NCBI GenBank assembly: GCA_964418365.1
Contig: CAYQLM010000001.1
Location: 33,530 to 97,529 of the forward strand
DNA from: JBBDXS01 sp964418365
GTDB lineage: Bacteria > Chloroflexota > Dehalococcoidia > DSTF01 > RBG-16-68-14
DNA: 64,000 bases
Direction of reading: 5' to 3'
A program made the position numbers and the translations under genes. Under the pieces are notes generated by a model. That model was not told the origin of the DNA. It worked only from the letters and a program-made list of their open reading frames with translations, and did not search any database. Positions 5,951-14,586 of the stretch are shown here, piece after piece. Within the stretch, counting starts at the first letter, position 1; every line of letters begins with the position of its first letter.

Positions 5951-8032
5951 ATGTTACAGACTTCGACGATCCGTCATCGGACCTCCTGGCTACGCGCTGT
6001 TCTCGTCGCGCTCTTTGTGCTGGCGTTCACGATTGCCGGCTCACGCGATCTGCTCGCGCAGCAGCCGACGCCGCTGACCGTCAAGATCAACGGCTTTGCC
6101 GGCGGCGACTTGTCGCACGCGCAGGTAGTTGTCACGGTGCTGGACAACGCGGGGCATCCCCTCTCCGGCCTGACGAAGGACAGCTTTCACGCGCGGCTGA
6201 ACGACGCTGACGCGATCACGATTGGGCTGAGCCAGGGCGTCGACAGCAGCGTGCCGCTTACCGTCGTGCTGGCGATCGACGTCAGCGCCGGTATGGCAGG
6301 CCCGGCTATGGAACAGGCGAAGACCGCGGCTGGCGGTTTCGTCGATGGACTGGGGCCGCAAGATAGCGTCGCTGTGTTCGCGTTCAACGACACGGCGAAT
6401 CTCGTCCAGCCGTTCACGCAGGATCACGCCGCTGCGCACAACGCCATCGACTTCTTAGGCGCGACTGGTGGCTCGCAGCTGTACCAGGCGACGCTGCAGA
6501 GCATCCTGCAGGCGTCCGCCAGCGCCGACACCGGCCGTCGCGCTGTCGTGCTGCTCAGCGGCTCCACAGACACGAGCGCGGCGACACCGGACCAGGCGCT
6601 GTTCGCTGCGCAGGCGCTCGGCGTACCGATCTTCGACATCGCGGTCGGCACGAGTGTCGATAACGAGTATCTACGCAAGCTTGCCGACGTGAGCGGCGGC
6701 CAGTTCACGCAGGCATCCGGGCCGGAGGCGCTCGTACCGCTGTACCAGAACCTGGGCGAGCTGCTGCGCGATCAGTATGTGCTGACGCTCGACGCCTCGG
6801 CCGTGCAGCTGGGCAAGTCGCAGCCGGCGACGCTATCGATCACGGCGACCGCGGGCGACAGCAGCGGCAGCGACCAGCGTGTCGTGTGCCCGCAGCGCCT
6901 CTGCGTCACGCTCGACAACATCGCGGCCGGCGACAAGGTGGACGCCGCGCGCATCGTGACCGCGAGTGTCGTCGCCACCGATCCGGTGACGTCGGTCACC
7001 TTCCTGGTCGATGGCCAGGTGGCGTCCACCGCCACGGCATCGCCGTACCAGTTCACGTTCGATCCGAAGCAGTACGGCAACGGAAAGCATCTCTTGGCTG
7101 CTGAAGTGGCATCGGGAAGCGCCACGGCGCGGACGGATGACGTGCAGATACAGTTGGGAGCGGCAAAGTCCGGCAGCAAGCTGATCGCCATGGGCGCCCT
7201 CGGTGCGCTCGGGCTGGTCGCGGTATTGCTCGTCTTGTTTGTCGTACTCCGTCGTCGTGGCCGGGGCGAGCGTCCTAAGCCTGTCGCGCCGTCCGACACG
7301 CCTAAAGTCGGCCCCATTTTGAAGGGCCGCGGACGGCTGCGCATACTCGAACCCGACGAGGCGCCGGCGGCGCCCGCCGCTGCAGCGCCCGCTGCGCTGG
7401 TGGGGCAGCTCCATGTCACGAGTGGCCCAATGGCGGGCCAGTCCTTCGCGATTGGTAGCACGCCTGTCAGCATCGGGTCTGGCCATCGTTGCACGATCCG
7501 CCTCCCACGCGATCTCGATGAAGGCGGCGAAATCGCTCCCGAGTTCGCCCGCATCTGGGTGCGTAACGACCAGCTCATGGTGCACGAGCTGCGCCGGCTG
7601 ACCGTCGCCGGTCCTGTGGGAGGCCGCTGGGAGATGCTGGAGAACGGTGACACCTTCTCCATCGGATCGTGCGCCTTCCGCTTCGAGCTCGGCACGGGCG
7701 ACGACAAGACAGAGGAAACGAAGCCCGCGGAGCCGCCGCCCGACATCCTCCGCAGCAGGGAAGGCAGCGATGCCTGGCCGGCCGCGTCTGCGACCTTCGC
7801 GGCACCGGCGCTACAGGCACCGGCGCAGCGCGCGCAAGAGCTTGCCGTAGAACCGCCGCCGGACATCTTCCGCAAGAGAGAACAGTCCGCTGCCGCGGCC
7901 TCATCCTCGGACACTCCGCCCTTGCCGACGCCGTTGCCCAGCGCTCAGAAGCAGGAGCTCGAGAACGGCCAGGGGAGGCAGGCGGAGGATTCGGGCCCCG
8001 ATAGCCCCCCTCAGGCCGCCGCCGCCCCTTAG
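5951..8032 (+). CDS. Secreted VWA-domain protein with membrane anchor and FHA-like tail
   Basis: 693 residues from ATG 5951 (MLQTSTIRHRTSWLRAV), with a signal peptide ending near LLAQQ. A von Willebrand A domain (about 95-290) carries a modified MIDAS (DVSAG instead of DxSxS). An Ig-like stretch (SVVATDPVTSVTFLVDGQ) follows, then a single membrane span (about 415-435, MGALGALGLVAVLLVLF) and a cytoplasmic part with an FHA-like fold (VSIGSGHRCTIRLPRD, ENGDTFSIGSCAFRF) that lacks the SxxH phosphopeptide-binding signature. Two EPPPDI(L/F)R repeats lie in the acidic tail. It may link an outer binding module to cytoplasmic partners; its position before the pilus locus is suggestive only. Confidence 0.8.
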   Translation: MLQTSTIRHRTSWLRAVLVALFVLAFTIAGSRDLLAQQPTPLTVKINGFAGGDLSHAQVVVTVLDNAGHPLSGLTKDSFHARLNDADAITIGLSQGVDSSVPLTVVLAIDVSAGMAGPAMEQAKTAAGGFVDGLGPQDSVAVFAFNDTANLVQPFTQDHAAAHNAIDFLGATGGSQLYQATLQSILQASASADTGRRAVVLLSGSTDTSAATPDQALFAAQALGVPIFDIAVGTSVDNEYLRKLADVSGGQFTQASGPEALVPLYQNLGELLRDQYVLTLDASAVQLGKSQPATLSITATAGDSSGSDQRVVCPQRLCVTLDNIAAGDKVDAARIVTASVVATDPVTSVTFLVDGQVASTATASPYQFTFDPKQYGNGKHLLAAEVASGSATARTDDVQIQLGAAKSGSKLIAMGALGALGLVAVLLVLFVVLRRRGRGERPKPVAPSDTPKVGPILKGRGRLRILEPDEAPAAPAAAAPAALVGQLHVTSGPMAGQSFAIGSTPVSIGSGHRCTIRLPRDLDEGGEIAPEFARIWVRNDQLMVHELRRLTVAGPVGGRWEMLENGDTFSIGSCAFRFELGTGDDKTEETKPAEPPPDILRSREGSDAWPAASATFAAPALQAPAQRAQELAVEPPPDIFRKREQSAAAASSSDTPPLPTPLPSAQKQELENGQGRQAEDSGPDSPPQAAAAP

Positions 8033-8135
8033 GCCCCCACGTTCCGTCGCAAGCCAAGCCCTCTAGCGCCCAGGCGCTCCTGCCGAACCTTACCTGGGGA
8101 CGATTTCGACTCACCCAATTGCGAACGACAAGCTT

Positions 8136-8735
8136 ATGGCACTTGCCACACCGAACATCGAAGAAGCCAGCCTCGTGCGCCGCGCCATTATGCGCGACCG
8201 CGAGGCGTTCGGCGAGCTGTACGACCGGCACGTCGTGCGCGTCTACCGGCACATCTACTACCTCGTCGGCAACGCGGCCGAGGCGGAAGACCTCACGGCG
8301 CAGGCGTTCCTGCAAGCCTGGGAGGCGATCGACCGCTATCAGATGCGTGGTGCGCCCTTCGTTTCGTGGCTGCTGCGCATCGCGCACAACCTGGCCGTGA
8401 GCCACCTGCGGTCACGCAAGGACCGCTCGGAGCTGCCGGACACGCTGGTGGACCACAGCCGCCTGGGCAATCCGGAGGAAATGGTCCAGCAGACCGCGGA
8501 AGGTGAGCGCGTTCGCGCTGCGATTCTGCGCCTGCGCGAAGAGCAGCGTCAGGTGATCATGCTGCGCTTTGTCGAGGACCTCGAGTACCCGGAAGTGGCG
8601 GAGATCGTCGGGAAGAGCGTCGCGGCCGTACGCGTCATCCAGCACCGCGCGCTCAACGCGCTGCGAAAGCAGATCGGAAACGAGCCCACGCCGGTGCGCC
8701 ACCGCAGAGCGACTCGTTTCTCAGCCTCCGGTTAG
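8136..8735 (+). CDS. ECF-type RNA polymerase sigma factor
   Basis: 199 residues. Region 2 (about 22-90) has FGELYDRHVVRVYRHIYYLV and AEDLTAQAFLQAWEAIDRY; region 4 (about 130-180) has LREEQRQVIMLRFVEDLEYP followed by the helix-turn-helix VAEIVGKSVAAVRVIQHRAL. There is no region 1.1 or 3, as is usual for group 4 sigma factors. It starts 103 bp after the VWA gene and is on the same strand, so the two may be co-regulated. No anti-sigma factor is recognisable next to it. Confidence 0.9.
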   Translation: MALATPNIEEASLVRRAIMRDREAFGELYDRHVVRVYRHIYYLVGNAAEAEDLTAQAFLQAWEAIDRYQMRGAPFVSWLLRIAHNLAVSHLRSRKDRSELPDTLVDHSRLGNPEEMVQQTAEGERVRAAILRLREEQRQVIMLRFVEDLEYPEVAEIVGKSVAAVRVIQHRALNALRKQIGNEPTPVRHRRATRFSASG

Positions 8736-8736
8736 T

Positions 8737-9990
8737 CTACGCGGCGTACGCCTGCTGCGGCGCCTTCTCCGTTTCGCTCGACGTCGCGATGCTCTCCTGC
8801 GCTGGCCAACGGAACGACACGCAGAGATAGCCCGCGAGCACGAAGAAGCCCGTCAGCGATAGCCCCTGGATCGCGATCACGGGCAGGACGAACAGCAGCG
8901 TAAACGATAGGAGCAGCGCGTTCGTCGCGCGCCGCGTCGCTTCGACGCTCGAGTTCGCCGTAAGGTACGCGCGCAGCGCAAGCGTCGCGGGTAACAGCAT
9001 GAGCACCAGGCTCTGCGTGTGTACGTGTGGCGAAGCGATCAGCGGCAGCAGCACCGCGATGCTGTAGTCGCGTTCGAGCGAGCCGCTGGCCCGCCAGCGC
9101 GCCACCGCGACCGCGATCGCGCCCGCCGCGATGATCGCGGAGCCCGGCGCCCAGTAGACTAGCCTGTCGCTGTTCGTCGCGCTGACGATGAAGCCCCGCC
9201 AGTTGGCCATGAACTGCGCATTCACCGTCAGCCGTCCGCCTGAGCCGTACGTGGCCAACTCCTTCACGTTGTCGAACAGCGTCGATGGGGCGGTCAGCAA
9301 GGCCGGGACGATCAGGAGCGCTAGGCCGGCACACGCCAGCGTTCCCAGCGTCCGCCAATCACGTCGCAGTAGTAACAGGAGTACGACGCCGATCAAGAAG
9401 TGCGGCTTTATGAGCACGAGGCACAGGGTCAGGCCGGCGAGCACGCGTCGATCTGCGCGCAGGAGCAGGTAGCCGCCCAGCAGGCCAGCCAGCGCGACAA
9501 GATCGACCTGGCCGAAAACGATCGTCGCGAGCGAGGGCATGGCGAAGGCGGCGCAGGCGAGAAACAGCCAGCGCACACGCCCGGGAAGGTCTTTGAGCTC
9601 CTCGCCGAGCAGCCGGAGCAGGCCGCCTAGCAGGCAGGCCATCAGTGACATGTAGAGGGAGAACGCGGCCGTGAAAGGCAACCGCGATAGCGGCGCGAAG
9701 AGCCAGGCGGCGAAGACGGGCAGGGGGTAGCCGATCGCCTCGTCGAAGCCGCCCGGGTACAGGTGGCGCTGGGTCGCTTCGATGGCCGCGGGATCGTAGA
9801 GGTGGGCGCCATGGCCCGTTCGAACGAGGAATCCCGCGGCGTAGAACGACAGGAAATCGCCGGTGGCGCCGTAGGCGTTCGTCGCGATGTGCTGGAGGAC
9901 CGTCCCGAAGATGGCGATACTGCCGGCGGCGGCGATCGCGGCCGCCGCGGAGAGCGCCACCGTCAGGGCCGAGAACTCTCGGAGCTTCAC
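8737..9990 (-). CDS. GT87-family (DUF2029) polyprenyl-linked mannosyltransferase-like membrane protein
   Basis: 417 residues, about ten hydrophobic spans. The first extracytoplasmic loop has DFLSFYAAG and HLYDP, the acidic motif and Tyr pattern typical of the GT-C/GT87 fold, and GYPLPVFAAWLFAPL follows the same family pattern. GT87 members transfer mannose or arabinose from polyprenyl phosphate donors onto cell-envelope glycans; the acceptor here is unknown. The listed GTG start sits directly on GGGAGG, so the true start may be a few codons downstream. It converges with the sigma factor (1-bp gap). Confidence 0.75.
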   Translation of the reverse strand: MKLREFSALTVALSAAAAIAAAGSIAIFGTVLQHIATNAYGATGDFLSFYAAGFLVRTGHGAHLYDPAAIEATQRHLYPGGFDEAIGYPLPVFAAWLFAPLSRLPFTAAFSLYMSLMACLLGGLLRLLGEELKDLPGRVRWLFLACAAFAMPSLATIVFGQVDLVALAGLLGGYLLLRADRRVLAGLTLCLVLIKPHFLIGVVLLLLLRRDWRTLGTLACAGLALLIVPALLTAPSTLFDNVKELATYGSGGRLTVNAQFMANWRGFIVSATNSDRLVYWAPGSAIIAAGAIAVAVARWRASGSLERDYSIAVLLPLIASPHVHTQSLVLMLLPATLALRAYLTANSSVEATRRATNALLLSFTLLFVLPVIAIQGLSLTGFFVLAGYLCVSFRWPAQESIATSSETEKAPQQAYAA

Positions 9991-10032
9991 CTCCCTAGCA
10001 TCGACTCACCTTCATCTTACGGGCAGTCTGCG

Positions 10033-10103
10033 AAGCCCCTATCGGCCGGAGTTCGAGTCTGGAGCCGCATGTCTTTCGACCCCTTCAGATGGGCTAGGGG
10101 TTT
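10033..10103 (+). repeat. Inverted repeat upstream of the first pilin gene
   Basis: AAGCCCCTA (10033-10041) can pair with TAGGGGTTT (10095-10103) with one G-U pair, enclosing 53 bases. It lies in the gap between the GT87 gene and the first flp gene and could be a leader structure or a binding site. No conserved RNA family was recognised. Confidence 0.3.
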
Positions 10104-10207
10104 ACCGATGATGTCATCAGGGAACACACGTAAGGGAATGCCCGGCGAACATGGCGCTCCTAGAGCGGCCCGCGTCGGAGTCTGGAGAAGGGAAAGGAGG
10201 ACAACGA

Positions 10208-10423
10208 ATGCAACTGCTCAACGAAGCGCTGCTGCGTATCCTCACCGGTTGGCACGGGCTTCAGGCTCGGGCGCAGGATGAGGAAGGGCAGACCCTGGCG
10301 GAGTACGGCCTGATTATGGCCGTCATCGCCGTGGCGGTCGTGGTTCTTGCGGTGACCGTGTTCCGCAACGCGATCGTGGGTGCCTTCAACGGCGCCGTCG
10401 ACTGTCTAGACGGAAGCTGCTAA
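10208..10423 (+). CDS. flp: Flp-type prepilin, copy 1
   Basis: 71 residues from the ATG at 10208, with GGAGG eight bases upstream. The leader (about 27 residues, MQLLNEALLRILTGWHG...) ends at Gly before QTLAEYGLIMAVIAV, the Flp processing motif G/xxxxEY, followed by the hydrophobic N-terminal helix. The mature subunit would be about 44 residues and ends CLDGSC, with two cysteines that could form a disulfide. Mature sequence is identical to copy 2 at 10707. It is followed by a strong terminator, so it can be expressed separately from the assembly genes. Confidence 0.95.
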   Translation: MQLLNEALLRILTGWHGLQARAQDEEGQTLAEYGLIMAVIAVAVVVLAVTVFRNAIVGAFNGAVDCLDGSC

Positions 10424-10442
10424 CCAGCAGCGGATTAGTGAA

Positions 10443-10478
10443 GAAGGGCCCCGCTCTGCAGCGGGGCCCTTCTTCTTC
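10443..10478 (+). terminator. Intrinsic terminator after the first pilin
   Basis: GAAGGGCCCCGCT (10443-10455) pairs with AGCGGGGCCCTTC (10460-10472), 13 bp with loop CTGC, followed by TTCTTC. It probably ends or attenuates the abundant pilin transcript. Confidence 0.9.
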
Positions 10479-10576
10479 TGGCAAGCTGCTGTTCCGAAAT
10501 ATGGATGTCAATTTCCACATTCCATGTTCGTGAAAGATGTCGCAAGCCGATACTAGCACTAGGAGTAGACATGTAG

Positions 10577-10624
10577 CCTTCGGCGGTAAGCACAAGGATG
10601 GTGCGTAACGGTTCGCCACCGAAG
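10577..10624 (+). other. Structured leader of the second pilin gene
   Basis: CTTCGG-C-GG (10578-10586) pairs with CC-A-CCGAAG (10616-10624), eight pairs with one C-A mismatch, enclosing a second stem GCAC/GTGC (10590-10593 with 10601-10604). It lies about 80 bases upstream of the pilin start. No match to a named riboswitch was seen; function is unknown. Confidence 0.35.
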
Positions 10625-10706
10625 ACTGTTCCAACTATTGGACGCCCGGCGATAAGACGGAGATTCCTCCGCCCGTCGGAGCCTGTGAAGGAGGGAGGGC
10701 AAACAT

Positions 10707-10922
10707 ATGCAACTGCTGAATGAAGCCCTGCTCCGCATCCTCACTGGGTGGCACGGGCTCCAGGCTCGGGCCGAGGACGAGGATGGGCAGACGCTGGCAG
10801 AGTACGGCCTCATTATGGCCGTCATCGCCGTGGCGGTTGTCGTCCTGGCCGTGACCGTGTTCCGCAACGCGATCGTAGGGGCCTTCAACGGCGCCGTCGA
10901 CTGTCTAGACGGAAGCTGCTAA
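10707..10922 (+). CDS. flp: Flp-type prepilin, copy 2
   Basis: 71 residues, differing from copy 1 at only two positions (AEDEDG versus AQDEEG), both just before the cleavage site, so the two mature pilins are the same. The site G/QTLAEYG and the terminal CLDGSC are conserved. The Shine-Dalgarno is GGAGGGAGGG. It follows its own 280-bp leader after the terminator of copy 1 and is followed by another GC-rich hairpin before cpaB. Recent tandem duplication is the simplest explanation. Confidence 0.95.
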   Translation: MQLLNEALLRILTGWHGLQARAEDEDGQTLAEYGLIMAVIAVAVVVLAVTVFRNAIVGAFNGAVDCLDGSC

Positions 10923-10951
10923 GCGCAGCCATCCCGCGAACATGCGACCGC

Positions 10952-10981
10952 GCGGAGGGGGTCCCCTTCGGGACCCCTCCG
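10952..10981 (+). terminator. GC-rich hairpin after the second pilin
   Basis: A stem of about 12 bp: CGGAGGGGGTCCC (10953-10965 region, with one extra G) against GGGACCCCTCCG, loop CTTC. No T-run follows, so it is more likely a partial terminator or mRNA-stabilising hairpin that allows some read-through into cpaB. Confidence 0.55.
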
Positions 10982-11130
10982 GCGGCAACGCCAGGAGACT
11001 CGTCCTCGGCTGGGGCGGGCCTTATAAAGCCCGACTCGAATCCGACCGATACATCTCATAGGCCTGCATAAGGCCGAAGGCTCTATCTCATTCGATAGGC
11101 CGAGTATTCCACTGGTAGCGAGGGAAGCGC

Positions 11131-11970
11131 ATGGCTCAGACAATCACGACCGCTGCAGTTAGTCGAGTAAACCGCCGGTTTCTGCTCCTGGCCATCGTAC
11201 TGGCCATCTTGAGTGCGGTGCTGGTCTACGCCCAGCTCTCTCACTCGGGCTCCAATAGCAGCAGCAGCTCGGGCGGCGGCGATGTGTCCGTTGTCGTGGC
11301 GAAGGCCGCGGTTCCGGCCGGGACACGGATCACGGCAGACATGGTCGAAATTCGCTCGTTCGGCCAGAATGACGTGGGCTTTCAGGCCCTGACCGCAAGC
11401 GAGCAGGCTGTCGGACAGGTCGCGCGCTATCCGATCGCCGCGGGCGAGCAAGTGCTGTCGTCGAAGCTCGTCGACACAACGGTCTCGTCCAGCAGCAACC
11501 TCGCCTTCGTCCTCCAAAACGGCATGCGCGGCGTCGCGATGCACGTCGACCCCGTGACGGCCGCCGGCGGGCTCGTGTTGCCGGGCGATCACGTGGATGT
11601 GCTGTGGATCCCGTTCAAGGCCGCGCCCGTATACATCATGCTCTCGGACGTCGAAGTGACCGCGGTAAGCCAAACCGTTGTCGATGTGGCGCCCGCGGCT
11701 CCTGGTCTGCAAAAGGACCCGAACGCACCGCAGACGGGCAATCGTACGCGCATCTCGGAAGGCAACCCTGACCCGGCGGCGGACACTGTGACGTTCATGG
11801 TGTCGCCGGAACAAGCAATGTCGCTGATCTGCGGCACGAGCATTGCGCAGGCGTATGGCGGGACCATCAGCCTGTCAGTGCGGAGCTTCGGCGACACGGC
11901 CCCGCTGGCGGTCAATGCGCCGCCTTGTCCGCCGACGGAGCTGATGCGACAGCTGGGGATCATTCAGTAG
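11131..11970 (+). CDS. cpaB: Flp pilus assembly protein CpaB/RcpC
   Basis: 279 residues. One N-terminal membrane span (RFLLLAIVLAILSAVLVYA, about 16-34), a Ser/Gly linker, a SAF domain (about 50-115; VVVAKAAVPAGTRITADMVE, then GQVARYPIAAGEQVLSSKL), and a C-terminal CpaB-type beta domain (GMRGVAMHVDPVTAAGGLVLPG, VDVLWI). CpaB proteins belong to the Tad secretion system and lie outside the cytoplasmic membrane, where in diderms they contact the secretin. No secretin is seen here. It is first of a compact same-strand series cpaB-cpaE-cpaF-tadB-tadC. Confidence 0.9.
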   Translation: MAQTITTAAVSRVNRRFLLLAIVLAILSAVLVYAQLSHSGSNSSSSSGGGDVSVVVAKAAVPAGTRITADMVEIRSFGQNDVGFQALTASEQAVGQVARYPIAAGEQVLSSKLVDTTVSSSSNLAFVLQNGMRGVAMHVDPVTAAGGLVLPGDHVDVLWIPFKAAPVYIMLSDVEVTAVSQTVVDVAPAAPGLQKDPNAPQTGNRTRISEGNPDPAADTVTFMVSPEQAMSLICGTSIAQAYGGTISLSVRSFGDTAPLAVNAPPCPPTELMRQLGIIQ

Positions 11971-12009
11971 CGCGTAGCAACACGCGAAGACGCGGAGAGG
12001 CAGGAGACC

Positions 12010-13203
12010 GTGCCACGCGACCCTGAAATCATCATTGTCGACCCCGACCTCGATACTCGGGCCGACCTGAAGCATATGCTCGGGCTCGCGAAGCTGGCGG
12101 TCGTGGGCGAGGCGGACTACGGCATCGAGGCTGCCACCGTCTCCCAGGAGCACCCGCCGGACGTCTTCCTCATCAGCATGGAGGAGCCGGCCGCCCGCGC
12201 GATCCAGACAGTGGAGATGCTCGGCTCGGTGGCGCCGCGCGCGGCGATCATTGTCTACTCCTCGTTGACGGATGCGGCGTCGGTCCGCCGCGCGATGGTG
12301 GCCGGGGCGCGTGACTATTTGATCAAGCCTCTCCGTCCCGAAGACGTCAGCCGCGCCGTTTACGGCATCCTCGAGCAGGAGGAGCGCCGCCGGCTTCAAA
12401 CGGAAGGCGACCACAGCGAGGCGGTCGCGCACGGCACCGTGGTTACCATCTTCGGTGCGAAGGGTGGCATTGGAAAGACCACCATCGCGACCAACCTCTC
12501 GGCCGCGCTCGTGAACACGACGCAGTCGAACGTGGCGCTGGTCGACATGGACACACGCTTCGGCGACGTCGCCATCATGATGGACATCGCCGTGGAACAT
12601 AGTATCGCCGACCTGGGCCGGCGAATCGACTCTCTGGACCGCGAGTCGATCAAGGACAGCCTCGCGCGGCACCACACCGGCGTTTCGATCCTGCCGGCGC
12701 CGCTGCACCCGACGGAGTGGCGTGACCTGACGCCGCAGCACATCGAGCGGATCGTCGACTTGCTGGCCCAGGGCTATGACTGGGTCGTCATCGACACGCC
12801 CGGGACGTTCAACGAGATCATCGCCGCGACGCTGGAGATCGGCGACATCATCCTGCTGGTCACCAGCATGGACATCGCCAGCATCAAGGACACGGCTCTG
12901 GCGCTAGAGATGCTGCGAGCAGCCGATGTATCAGAAGACAAAGTGAAGCTGGTCATCAACCACTCCACATCGGCGAACAGCCTGCGTGAGGAGGATGTGG
13001 AGCGGGTGCTGGAGTACAAAGTGACCTGGCGCATTCCGCACGATTACAACGTGGCAAGCGCGAACCAGCTCGGCATTCCTATCGTAACGGCGAAGCCGTA
13101 CGCTCGTGTGTCGCGCGCCATTGTGGATATGGCCTATGACCTTACGGGCGTTTCCAGAGAGCGAAAGGGCTTCCTGGAGCGGTTCCTGGGCCGGGCCTCG
13201 TAA
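12010..13203 (+). CDS. cpaE: CpaE/TadZ pilus-localisation ATPase
   Basis: 397 residues from a GTG with GGAG close upstream. Residues 1-125 form a receiver-like domain (IIIVDPDLDTRADLKHML ... GARDYLIKPLRPEDVS), but the phospho-acceptor position reads LISME with no Asp, so it is an atypical receiver. Residues about 145-390 are a MinD/ParA-like ATPase with deviant Walker A GAKGGIGKTT and Walker B-like VALVDMDTRFGD and VIDTPGTF. TadZ/CpaE proteins place the pilus machine, commonly at a pole. It sits 39 bp after cpaB and 30 bp before cpaF. Confidence 0.92.
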   Translation: MPRDPEIIIVDPDLDTRADLKHMLGLAKLAVVGEADYGIEAATVSQEHPPDVFLISMEEPAARAIQTVEMLGSVAPRAAIIVYSSLTDAASVRRAMVAGARDYLIKPLRPEDVSRAVYGILEQEERRRLQTEGDHSEAVAHGTVVTIFGAKGGIGKTTIATNLSAALVNTTQSNVALVDMDTRFGDVAIMMDIAVEHSIADLGRRIDSLDRESIKDSLARHHTGVSILPAPLHPTEWRDLTPQHIERIVDLLAQGYDWVVIDTPGTFNEIIAATLEIGDIILLVTSMDIASIKDTALALEMLRAADVSEDKVKLVINHSTSANSLREEDVERVLEYKVTWRIPHDYNVASANQLGIPIVTAKPYARVSRAIVDMAYDLTGVSRERKGFLERFLGRAS

Positions 13204-13233
13204 CACAACTCAGGGAAAGAAGGTTAGCGAGAG

Positions 13234-14583
13234 ATGAGTCAATTCTCGTGGCACCCACGAAGCGGAAGCGGAACTGAAACTCCGGAGCGGCCGTTCCAGC
13301 GGCGCAGCCAGAGCGTCGAGGCCGTCAATGAGCTGAAGTTCACGCTGCACCAGCGCCTCATCGAGGAGCTGGACCCGACCAAGCTCCAGGGGCTGGAGCC
13401 GGATCGCGCGCGCGACGCTGTCGTCGCCGCCGCGCGATCGCTCATCGCTCAGGAGATGCCGGGCATCGTCGGCGCCGTGCGCGACGAGCTCGTGCAGTCG
13501 GTCGCGGACGAAGTGCTGGGCCTCGGCCCGATCGAACCGTTGATCAGGGACGTAGCCGTCTCAGAAGTGATGGTCAACGCCCCCGATCAGGTCTTCTATG
13601 AGAAGGAAGGCCGGCTCTATCTGAGCTCCGTTCGCTTCCGCGATCAGGCGCACATCATGCGCATCGTCGAGCGCATCGTGGCGCCCCTTGGCCGTCGTGT
13701 GGATGAATCGTCGCCTATGGTGGACGCTCGTTTGCCCGATGGCTCCCGCGTGAACGTCATCATCCCGCCTGTCGCGCCGAAGAGCCCGACGATCACCATC
13801 CGGAAGTTCCAGGCCGACAAGATGACGATCGAGGACCTGATCGGCATCGGCAGCTTGACGCGCGAGCTGGCGGAGTTCTTCCGGGCCTGCGTACAGGTGC
13901 GGCTGAACATCATTGTCTCCGGCGGTACCGGCACCGGCAAGACGACCATGCTGAACGCACTCTCGTCCTTCATTCCAGACACCGAGCGCATCGTCACCAT
14001 TGAGGACCCGACGGAGCTCAGGCTCCAGCAGGGCCACGTCGTGAGCCTTGAGGCGCGGCCACCCAGCCTGGAGGGCAAGGGTGAGGTGACGCAGCGAGAC
14101 CTAGTCCGCAATTCGCTACGTATGCGCCCCGACCGCATCATCGTCGGTGAGGTGCGCGGCGCGGAATCCTTCGACATGATGCAGGCGATGAACACCGGCC
14201 ACGAAGGATCGCTCGGCACGGTGCACGCCAACACGCCCCGAGACGCCCTCGCCCGTATCGAGAACATGGTCCTGATGGCCGGGCTCGATCTGCCGATGCG
14301 CGCGATCCGCGAGCAGATCTCTTCCGCGATCCACATCGTCACCCAGCTCACCAGGATGGCCGACGGGACGAGAAAGGTCACGCACGTATCCGAGATCGCC
14401 GGCATGGAGGGCGACATCGTGACGATGCAGGACCTGTTTCGGTACGAACAGCGTGGTGTGGACAGCGACGGCCGTGTCATCGGTGAGTTCCGCGCGACGG
14501 GAATCCGCCCGCGCTTCGCAGAGAAGTTCGAAGTAGCCGGCATCCGGCTGCCGCCGGACATGTTCATGCCGGGAAGGCTGTAA
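13234..14583 (+). CDS. cpaF: CpaF/TadA secretion ATPase
   Basis: 449 residues. After a helical N-terminus come the Tad-type N-terminal domain (SEVMVNAPDQVFYEKEGRL) and the hexameric motor: Walker A SGGTGTGKTT (about 229-238), Asp box TIEDPTELRL, Walker B RIIVGEVRG (about 300), and the His box TGHEGSLGTVHANTPRDAL. It powers Flp pilus assembly and is cytoplasmic. It is the most conserved Tad gene, and all catalytic motifs are intact. It is separated from tadB by only 3 bp. Confidence 0.97.
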   Translation: MSQFSWHPRSGSGTETPERPFQRRSQSVEAVNELKFTLHQRLIEELDPTKLQGLEPDRARDAVVAAARSLIAQEMPGIVGAVRDELVQSVADEVLGLGPIEPLIRDVAVSEVMVNAPDQVFYEKEGRLYLSSVRFRDQAHIMRIVERIVAPLGRRVDESSPMVDARLPDGSRVNVIIPPVAPKSPTITIRKFQADKMTIEDLIGIGSLTRELAEFFRACVQVRLNIIVSGGTGTGKTTMLNALSSFIPDTERIVTIEDPTELRLQQGHVVSLEARPPSLEGKGEVTQRDLVRNSLRMRPDRIIVGEVRGAESFDMMQAMNTGHEGSLGTVHANTPRDALARIENMVLMAGLDLPMRAIREQISSAIHIVTQLTRMADGTRKVTHVSEIAGMEGDIVTMQDLFRYEQRGVDSDGRVIGEFRATGIRPRFAEKFEVAGIRLPPDMFMPGRL

Positions 14584-14586
14584 GCC

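Noticed and set aside
10033..10110. Possible second c-di-GMP riboswitch before the first pilin (GCGAAGCC and GGGTTTACCGATG segments)
   Set aside because: The GCAAAGCC core is altered, there is no P2 with a tetraloop, and the pairing seen is a simple long-range stem.
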